From NCBI GenBank assembly GCA_026005175.1, contig BPKO01000006.1, positions 174,906-238,905 on the forward strand: 64,000 bases of DNA, read 5' to 3'. Of the stretch, positions 57,899-64,000 are shown piece by piece. The translations under genes were made by a program, and so were the position numbers. The notes beneath the pieces are model-generated. The model was not told the origin of the DNA. It worked only from the letters and a program-made list of their open reading frames with translations, and ran no database searches. Source of the DNA: Candidatus Tectimicrobiota bacterium. GTDB taxonomy: Bacteria > Tectomicrobia > Entotheonellia > Entotheonellales > Entotheonellaceae. Numbering within the stretch: the first letter of the stretch is position 1; each line of letters starts with the position of its first letter.

Positions 57899-58600
57899 TT
57901 ACCGCCGGGCGCCAAGGTAAGGGATGAGCGCCTCCGGCCGCGGCACCTCCTGGCGGCTGCCGGCAAAGCAGAGGCGCCCCGCTTCCAGCACCAGCACGGT
58001 ATCGGCCACCGCCAGGGCAGCTTTGACTTTCTGCTCTACCAGCAAGAGGCCCATGCCTTCTCGTGCCAGGGAGCCAAGGGTGGCCAGGACGCGTTGCGCC
58101 ACCAGGGGCATCAGCCCCTCCAGCGGCTCGTCGAGCAGGAGAAAGCGCGGGTTGGTACACAGCGCCCGGGCGATGGCCACCATCTGCTGCTCGCCGCCCG
58201 AGAGCAGGCCGGCCGGCTGCCGCAGCCGCTCCCCGATGACTGGGAAGAGCTCGCACACCCGGGCCAGCGTCCACGGGCCACCCCGGCTCAAGCGCAGCCC
58301 GAGCCGCAGGTTCTCTTCGACGGTGAGCTCCGGAAAGAGGCGCCGGCCCTGTGGCACGTAGCCCAGCCCCAGCAAGGGAATGCGGTAAGGGGGCAGGCGG
58401 GTGAGCGCCTGCCCGTCGAGGGCGATCCGCCCGGTCACGGGACGCACCAGGCCCAGGATCGCTTTCAGGACGGTGGTCTTGCCCGCCCCGTTGCGGCCGA
58501 GCAGGCACACCACTTCGCCGCTGCGCACCTGTAAGGAAAGGTCGCGCAGCACCGGCGCGCCGCCGTACCCGCAGCTGACGCGCTCGAGGACGAGCCTCAT
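57899..58600 (-). CDS. livF: Branched-chain amino acid-type ABC transporter ATP-binding protein LivF
   Basis: A 233-residue ATPase: LLGRNGAGKTTVLKAILGL, PQGRRLFPELTVEENL (LivF signature), LLSGGEQQMVAIARAL, FLLLDEPLEGLMPL and LLVEQKVKAAL. It starts at ATG 58600, overlapping the livG stop by 4 bases. Confidence 0.94.
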   Translation of the reverse strand: MRLVLERVSCGYGGAPVLRDLSLQVRSGEVVCLLGRNGAGKTTVLKAILGLVRPVTGRIALDGQALTRLPPYRIPLLGLGYVPQGRRLFPELTVEENLRLGLRLSRGGPWTLARVCELFPVIGERLRQPAGLLSGGEQQMVAIARALCTNPRFLLLDEPLEGLMPLVAQRVLATLGSLAREGMGLLLVEQKVKAALAVADTVLVLEAGRLCFAGSRQEVPRPEALIPYLGARR

Positions 58601-59343
58601 GCCTCACCCACTCCCAGGTAGAGCTGCTGCACTGCCGGCGCGGCTTCCACTTCGGCCGGCGTGCCTTCAAAAACAACGCGGCCGCGGTCCAGGACGGTGA
58701 CGCGATGAGCCAGGGAGAGCACCACCGGCATGTTGTGCTCGATGAGCAGCACGGTGGCTTCCCGGGCCACCTCGCGCACCAGCCCCACGAACCCCTCGAT
58801 CTCCTCGGGCGTGAGCCCCTGCGTGGGCTCGTCCAGCACCAGCAGGGCCGGGCGCAAGGCCAGGGCCATGGCCAGCTCGAGCAGCCGCTGGTGGCCGTAA
58901 GCGAGGCTGCCGGCCGGCTGCTGCCAGGCCGCCTGCAAGCCCACCCGCGCCAGCACCTCGGCGACGGGACCGCTGAGATGCGAGGCGCGCAGACAGAAGA
59001 AGTCGCGCAGGCGGCGCAGCCGCAGGCGCTGCGCCGCCAAGGCCACGTTGTCAAACACCGTGAGATTGCGCAGCACCGCCGGTATCTGAAACGTGGCAAC
59101 GATGCCCAGCCGCACGCGGTCCTGGGCGCGCCAGCGGGTGATTTCCCGCCCGGCAAAGAAGAGGCGCCCGGCGCTAGGCGCCAGGCGGCCGGTGATCAGG
59201 TTGGCCAGGGTGGTCTTGCCCGCGCCGTTGGGGCCGATGAGGGCGCGGATCTCTCCGCGCGCAAGGCGCAGGTCGACGCCGCTTACGGCCACCAGCTCGC
59301 CAAAGCGCCGCTGCAGCCCCCTTGCTTCCAGCAGCGGCTTCAT
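58597..59343 (-). CDS. livG: Branched-chain amino acid-type ABC transporter ATP-binding protein LivG
   Basis: A 248-residue ATPase starting at ATG 59343, which overlaps the livM stop. ALIGPNGAGKTTLANLITG, ATFQIPAVLRNLTVFDNVALA, SLAYGHQRLLELAMALALRP (signature with YGHQR, typical of LivG), LLVLDEPTQGL and LIEHNMPVVLSLAHRVTVL. Confidence 0.94.
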   Translation of the reverse strand: MKPLLEARGLQRRFGELVAVSGVDLRLARGEIRALIGPNGAGKTTLANLITGRLAPSAGRLFFAGREITRWRAQDRVRLGIVATFQIPAVLRNLTVFDNVALAAQRLRLRRLRDFFCLRASHLSGPVAEVLARVGLQAAWQQPAGSLAYGHQRLLELAMALALRPALLVLDEPTQGLTPEEIEGFVGLVREVAREATVLLIEHNMPVVLSLAHRVTVLDRGRVVFEGTPAEVEAAPAVQQLYLGVGEA

Positions 59344-60295
59344 GGCAGCCACCTCCAGCGGGCACGCACCCCGCCCAGAATGCCCTGGGGAAGGGCGCGC
59401 ATGACCACCACGATGGCCAGCCCTACCACCAGAAGATAGGCGCTGGTCAGGCGGCTGGCCAGCTCGATGGCGTACGTCATAAAGGCCACTCCGAGCAGCG
59501 GCCCCAGGGTGGTGCCCGCCCCTCCAAGGAGGACCCAGAGGAGGGGCAGCACCGAGTAAAGGATGGCGGCAAAGGCGCTCCCCACGTAGGAAAACAAAAG
59601 CGCGTACGCCGCCCCGGCAGCCCCTGCCATGCCCCCCGAGAGCACCAGCGCCAGCCACCGGTATGCCAGCGGGCTGTAGCCAAGCAGGCGGGTGCGCTCC
59701 TCGTGCTCGCGCAAGGCCACCAGCACCCGGCCAAAAGGGGAGCGCACCAGCCAGAGGGTGAGCCAGGAGGACGAGGGCAAACAGCCCCAGGGCCAGGGCG
59801 TAGCGCACCGCGGGGGCGTGCAGGGCCAGGTGCCAGGGCCCCAGGCGCAGCGGGGCAAGGCGGCCGGCAAGCACGAGGCCCTGGTCGCCCAGGGTGATGC
59901 GGTTGAAGTAAAGGGTCAGCAAGTAGCCAGCTTGCCCAAAGAGCATGGTGACAATGGCAAACGCCACCCCGCTGGTGCGCAGGCTCGGGCCGCCGATGAG
60001 CGCCGCCAGCAAGAGGCTTGCCCCCAGCCCGCAGAAAAAGGCCGGCGCCGGCGCCACCTCCCAAGTAGTAAACGGGCAGGCCGGCCCCGTAAAGCCCGGC
60101 GGCAAAGAACAGGGCGTGCCCCAGGCTCATCAGCCCGCTATAGCCCAGGAGCAGGTTGTAGCCCGCCGCGTACGTGGCAAAGATCAGCACGCGCGTCATC
60201 ATCCCCAAGTGGAAAGGGGACAAGACTAGCGGCAGAAACCCCAGGCCGGCAAGGACGCCCAGGTGTAGGGCGAGGATCCGCGCGGTGGCAGTCAT
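59340..60295 (-). CDS. livM: Branched-chain amino acid-type ABC transporter permease LivM (two frameshifts)
   Basis: About 318 residues across three frames. The start at ATG 60295 overlaps the livH stop (ATGA). Blocks: YAAGYNLLLGYSGLMSLGHALFF, SGVAFAIVTMLFGQAGYLL, NRITLGDQGL, RSPFGRVLVALREHEERTRL and LLWVLLGGAGTTLGPLLG, all LivM hallmarks. One extra base in CCC 60060-60062 and one near 59763-59764 break the frame; both corrected junctions (YYLEVAPAP and LLTLWLVRSPFG) look normal. Confidence 0.88.
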
Positions 60296-61152
60296 GCCCG
60301 GGCCTCTCCGAACAGGCCGCCGCCGCGCACCACCAGGGCCAGGGCCACAAGCAGCGAGGCGAGGAGGCGGGCCAGGGTAGGGGTGAAGAAAATCGACACC
60401 CCGGCATCGAGATAGCCAATGACGAAGCTGGCCGCCAGGGTTCCCCGCAGGTTGCCAAGGCCGCCCAGGATCACCACCATGAACGAAAGGAGCAGGGCGT
60501 CGAGCCCCATGAGGTAGTGCGCCTGCTGCACCGGCACCACCAGGACGCCGGCCACCGCCGCCAGCGCTGCCCCCAGGGCAAACGCGCCGCGGTACACGCG
60601 GGGCACCGGCACGGCAAAGGCCTGGGCGATTTCGGCATCCTGCTGGGTGGCGCGCATGAGCAGCCCCAGGGTGGTGCCGCGCACCAGCCACCACACGCCG
60701 CCCAGGAGGCAGGCAGCCACCGCCGCCACCAGCAGCTTGTAGCGCGAGTAGCCAAACCAGGGAAGGGAGACCGTCCCGAGGAGCGGGGGCGCCACGGCGC
60801 GCGCCTCCGGCCCGTAGAGCAGCAGGGTGAGCTGCTGCAAGATGTAGAGCCACCCCAGGGTAATGACGATGGTGGCGTCGGGGGCATAGCGCACCGGGCG
60901 CAAGGCCAGGGCGTCGATAAGCACGGCCAGGCCGGCCACCCCCAGCGGCGCCACCACCACCGCCACCAGGAAGCTCCCCGTGGCGGCCGTGATGGCCCAG
61001 GCCAGCACCGCCCCCAGCATGAAGAACTCCCCGTGCGCGATGTTGACGATGCGCATGACGCCAAAGGTCAGCGACAGGCCCACCGCGGTGAGGGCCAGCA
61101 GGAGGCTAGACACCGTGCCTTCAAGCAGCGCCAGGGCAAGCTGGCCGGTCAT
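60292..61152 (-). CDS. livH: Branched-chain amino acid-type ABC transporter permease LivH
   Basis: A 286-residue permease: GLSLTFGVMRIVNIAHGEFFMLGA, PLLGTVSLPWFGYSRYKLL, RATQQDAEIAQAFAVPV and LLSFMVVILGGLGNLRGTLAA are LivH signatures. It starts 12 bases after the binding-protein gene and overlaps livM by 4 bases. Confidence 0.95.
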   Translation of the reverse strand: MTGQLALALLEGTVSSLLLALTAVGLSLTFGVMRIVNIAHGEFFMLGAVLAWAITAATGSFLVAVVVAPLGVAGLAVLIDALALRPVRYAPDATIVITLGWLYILQQLTLLLYGPEARAVAPPLLGTVSLPWFGYSRYKLLVAAVAACLLGGVWWLVRGTTLGLLMRATQQDAEIAQAFAVPVPRVYRGAFALGAALAAVAGVLVVPVQQAHYLMGLDALLLSFMVVILGGLGNLRGTLAASFVIGYLDAGVSIFFTPTLARLLASLLVALALVVRGGGLFGEARA

Positions 61153-61164
61153 AAGGCATGGGCG

Positions 61165-62441
61165 CTAGAGCGGCTGGGTGGTGTAGTCGGCCTCGGGCGG
61201 GTACAGGCTCTCCTCGATGCGCGTCCGGTGCACCACTTCGAGCTTGCCGCCCACCACCCGGGAGATAAACTGCTGCGCAAAGACCTGGTGGATCTGCCCC
61301 ACGAAGCGCTTGGGCCCTTGCGGGTGGGCGAGGCCTTCCTCGAAGCGCTCGATTCCCTCTAGAGTCTCAATAAAAGCGCGGTAATCCTGGGGACCCCGGT
61401 AGCCGCTTTTTTCCACCACCTCCTTGATGACAAAAAGCGTCTCCCACACCCCGAACATGTGCGAGTACGTCGACACGTCGCGGGGGTCTTCGCGGCTTGC
61501 CCCGTTGGCGTCTACCCCCACCGCCTCGCGGTACTGCCGCTCCCAGGGGGTGTCGTACTGGCCGGCATAGCGCGGCAGCGCCTCCCACAGGTACGAGCCT
61601 TCCAAGTATTCGAGGCCCGGGCTGGCCAGGTCCACGCCTTCGAGCGAGTCGATAAAGCCAAAGAGCTGCGGCCGGCGCGAGCCAAAGTACTCTCCCAGCT
61701 CGCGCACAAAGGTGAGCACCCCCGGTCCCACCATCACGTGGTAAATCACGTCGACGTCGCGGGGAAGGCGCGGGAAGTACTTGGTGAAGGAAGTCTCGGT
61801 GGGCGGAATGGGCACTTGCGCGACGATCTCGGCACCCAGGCGCCGCGCCGCGGCCCCGAAGAAGTCGCGGTGGTCGTAGCCAAAGGCGTAGTCAGGGAAG
61901 ATCATGGCGATGCGCTTGCCCAGGTTCTCGACGATCCACGGCGCCACCGCCGTCACCTGGGCGCGCACGTCGGTGATGCCGGCCTGAAACGTCCAGCGGT
62001 TGAGCTTGCCCGAGGCCACGTGGTACCCCTCGCTGACCACCAGGTAGGGGATGCGCAGCTCGCCGGCCCGCGGCGCCGAAGCCAGGACGACATTAGAAAA
62101 GAGGGTGCCGAAGATAAAGTCTACCCGGTGCTGCAGGGCAAGCTTTTCCACCACCTCGATGCCGCGCCGGGGATCGGTGCCGTCGTCTTCGATGATGAGC
62201 GCTACCGGGCGGCCGGCGATGCCGCCGCCGGCATTGATCACTTGCACCGCGGCGCGTGCCGTGCGCTCGTACCACTTGCCGTAGACGGCGCCAATGCCCG
62301 TGCGGTGGGCCTGAAGCCCGACTTTGAGCGGCGCCTGGGGGCGTGCGCCGAGGGGATCAGGAACCGGCACCAGGCCCCAACACCGGCCAGGGCGCCCAGA
62401 GCCTTCAGCATTTCTCTGCGCGTGAGCCTTGCCGACGGCAT
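61165..62441 (-). CDS. Branched-chain amino acid-type ABC substrate-binding protein (one frameshift)
   Basis: A roughly 425-residue periplasmic-binding-protein type 1 receptor. The first 35 residues (RLTRREMLKALGALAGVGAW) form a Tat-like signal in one frame; the mature part (LKVGLQAHRTGIGAVYGKWY, VINAGGGIAGRPVALIIEDD, RIAMIFPDYAFGYDHRDFFG) lies in another. The join requires one additional base in the G5 run 62337-62341, giving SAHAPQAPLKVGL. It resembles LivK/amide-urea receptors; the ligand could be an amino acid or amide. It heads the liv operon. Confidence 0.88.
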
Positions 62442-62548
62442 CTCAGCCCTCCTTCTTGGTCGTCGTGCCAGGCCTTCAGCCTAGCGAGGGCGCCTCCCCC
62501 TGTCAAGCGCCGCCAGGCCCGCCTGCCGGGCCTCGCCTCACCTGCGAT

Positions 62549-62689
62549 TTAGTCTGAGGGAACCACCTGATACTCGACGCGATAGGGCTGCCCCACCCGC
62601 TGTGAGGCGTCGACCGTGATCCCCCGTCGTGCCATCTCAAACCGAGCATGTTCTGTAAAGCCGTACGCCTTGAGGGGGTCGAGAGACAT
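62549..62689 (-). CDS. Short DUF4258-like protein
   Basis: A 46-residue ORF with FTEHARFEMARRGITVDASQ, the N-terminal pattern of DUF4258 (RelE-like fold) proteins. It is shorter than the usual 80-100 residues, so it is either a remnant or disrupted. A longer in-frame ORF from 62869 lacks support and would cross the leuA promoter. No antitoxin partner is visible. Confidence 0.35.
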   Translation of the reverse strand: MSLDPLKAYGFTEHARFEMARRGITVDASQRVGQPYRVEYQVVPSD

Positions 62690-62818
62690 ATGCGTTTTCC
62701 CGCTGTTGCCGCCAAACGGCCGGCAAGGCGGATGGGTTGATGCGGGGACGCGCACTGTCAGAACCATACCATAAGGAGGGGAAGCAAACCAGATGGCGTC
62801 AGGGTATTGCATCCCCCC

Positions 62819-62847
62819 TTGACAGACGGCCCGGCAGGGGGTATAAG
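62819..62847 (+). promoter_or_regulatory. Strong sigma70 promoter of the leuA leader
   Basis: TTGACA (62819-62824), exactly 17 bases, then TATAAG (62842-62847). It is the best promoter match in the window. Transcription would begin near 62854, about 315 bases before leuA. Confidence 0.85.
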
Positions 62848-62903
62848 TGTAGGCACTGTACGAACGCACTCATGACTCCCCGCGACAGGTTTCAGGGAGG
62901 ACG

Positions 62904-63014
62904 ATGGATACCATGAGCAGTGAGGTCGGCAGCCGCCAGCGCACCCGAGGGTGCGGGCTGCGGTGCACGTCACGGCTCGTGGTGTCCGTGCTGCTCCTCC
63001 TCTCCCTTCGCTAG
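62904..63014 (+). CDS. Putative leucine-rich leader peptide of leuA
   Basis: A 36-codon ORF begins at ATG 62904 with AGGGAGG at 62894-62900 and ends at TAG 63014. Its last 12 residues read LVVSVLLLLSLR, with four consecutive Leu codons (CTG CTC CTC CTC), six Leu and three Val in all. It lies between a strong promoter and leuA. The arrangement is that of a leader peptide in transcription attenuation by charged tRNA-Leu. An in-frame ATG at 62913 is an alternative start. Confidence 0.72.
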   Translation: MDTMSSEVGSRQRTRGCGLRCTSRLVVSVLLLLSLR

Positions 63015-63105
63015 GGGGACCTCGTCGGCTTCCTGACGCCCGGCGGCGCGGGAAGCGAGAGGCCCCCCGGTCATCCCCGTCGTAGTTCCCGGATCGAGGT
63101 CTCTC
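63014..63105 (+). promoter_or_regulatory. Candidate attenuator RNA of leuA
   Basis: Two mutually exclusive foldings start right after the leader stop. One is a local hairpin: GCTTCC (63028-63033) with GGAAGC (63051-63056), extended by CCTC (63020-63023) with GAGG (63059-63062). The other is long-range: 63014-63024 with 63095-63105, 11 pairs including two G-U. Which one terminates is unclear, because no long U-tract follows. Confidence 0.5.
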
Positions 63106-63169
63106 GTCTTCCGTGCATGCCGTGGTGGCAAGCCCGCGGGGCTATGGGCCACAAGAGGAGGGTTATTCC

Positions 63170-64000
63170 ATGCGCAAGATTGACATCTTCGATACCACGC
63201 TGCGCGACGGCGAGCAGTCGCCCGGCTGTAGCCTGAACGCTGCCGAAAAGCTGGAAATTGCCCACCAGCTGGCGCGCCTGGGCGTGGACGTCATCGAGGC
63301 GGGCTTTGCCGCCTCTTCGCCCGGCGACTTTGCCGCCGTCAAGACCATTGCCGAGCAAGTCAAGGGGCCGATCATCACCGCCCTGGCCCGCGGCATCCGC
63401 GCCGACATCGACGCCGTGGCGGCGGCCGTCAAGCCGGCGGAGCGGCCGCGCATCCACATCGTGGTCAGCGCCTCCGACATCCACCTCGAGCGCAAGATGC
63501 GCAAGTCCAAGGAAGAGGTGCTGCAGATGGCCATCGACTCGGTGCGCTATGCCCGCAACTTCTGCGATGACGTGGAGTACTCCACCGAGGACGCCTCGCG
63601 GGGCCGACCTTGACTACCTGTGCCGCATGATCGAAGAAGTCATCAAGGCCGGCGCCACGGTGGTCAACATCCCCGACACCGTAGGCTATGCCGTGCCCGG
63701 GGAGTGGTTCGAGACGTTCCACGCCATCATGCAGCGCGTGCCCAACATCGACAAGGTGAAAATCAGCGTCCACTGCCACAACGACCTGGGTATGGCGGTG
63801 GCCAACTCCCTAGAGGCCATCCGCGCCGGCGTGCACCAGGTGGAGGGCTGCTTCTGCGGCGTGGGCGAGCGGGCCGGCAATGCGGCGCTGGAAGAGATCA
63901 TCATGGCCCTGCACATGCGGCCGGATTACTACAACGCTTACACCACCATCAACCTCAAAGAGCTCTACCGCACCTGCAAGCTCATCGCCAACCGCATGGG
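63170..64000 (+). CDS. leuA: 2-isopropylmalate synthase (3' end outside window; one frameshift)
   Basis: The first 277 or so residues of Leu[21 protein letters not shown] (metal Asp and Arg), [51 protein letters not shown] (metal His pair) and [17 protein letters not shown]. It condenses acetyl-CoA with 2-ketoisovalerate in leucine synthesis. ATG 63170 follows AGAGGAGG. One extra G in GGGG 63600-63603 breaks the frame just after STEDASR. The gene runs off the window end. Confidence 0.95.

Overview
The window is a gene-dense, high-G+C bacterial chromosome segment (about two-thirds G+C by eye). It carries two tRNA genes, tmRNA with smpB, the gatCAB amidotransferase operon, polA, pcrA, rnr, ilvE, glutamate dehydrogenase, a kaiBC clock locus, and many high-affinity ABC importers for peptides, sugars, branched-chain amino acids and NitT/TauT-type anions. 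The indirect Glu/Gln-tRNA pathway, an aldehyde:ferredoxin oxidoreductase, a HpcH/HpaI aldolase and dense two-component signalling suggest a metabolically versatile, uncultivated soil or sediment bacterium. A Tectomicrobia-, Rokubacteria-, NC10- or deltaproteobacteria-like lineage would fit. The lineage is inference; the kai genes do not make it a cyanobacterium.

Layout. 1-1.4 kb: DUF2182/DUF1326 pair. 1.5-5.9 kb: hybrid histidine kinase, receiver protein and receiver-nucleotidyl cyclase. 5.9-7.8 kb: secreted hypothetical and threonine-dehydratase-like enzyme. 7.9-11.4 kb: peptide ABC importer without ATPases. 11.5-12 kb: an OsmC-like gene whose first catalytic cysteine position is an in-frame TGA followed by a SECIS-like hairpin, a likely selenoprotein. 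12-14.8 kb: AOR and aldolase, divergent. 15-23 kb: a tightly packed sensor kinase / receiver / receiver-KaiA-RsbU-like / kaiB / kaiC / hybrid kinase / hpt operon, then tRNA-Glu and tRNA-Lys on the other strand. 23-36.6 kb: ilvE, a pseudo-receiver-Fis regulator, a short glmU, pcrA, gatCAB, polA and rnr. 36.6-37.5 kb: smpB-ssrA. 37.6-41 kb: second peptide importer. 41-48.6 kb: EAL-HDOD protein and a sugar importer whose binding-protein gene is triplicated in tandem. 48.7-51 kb: sthA and an HDOD protein. 51.3-54.7 kb: complete NitT/TauT-type importer. 54.7-57 kb: cheR-like gene and gdhA. 57-62.4 kb: liv operon with a short-chain dehydrogenase. 62.8 kb to end: leuA behind a strong promoter and a leucine-rich leader peptide with alternative RNA foldings.

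How it works together. Amino-acid supply is prominent: liv uptake, ilvE, leuA and GDH. Signalling modules surround kaiBC and provide plausible clock input and output. Translation quality control (smpB/tmRNA/RNase R) is clustered.

Caveat. Many genes carry single-base frameshifts, nearly always in short C, G or T runs, and both reading frames are otherwise well conserved. This looks like uncorrected homopolymer error rather than gene decay. Split reading frames are therefore reported as single genes, with the shift position given.
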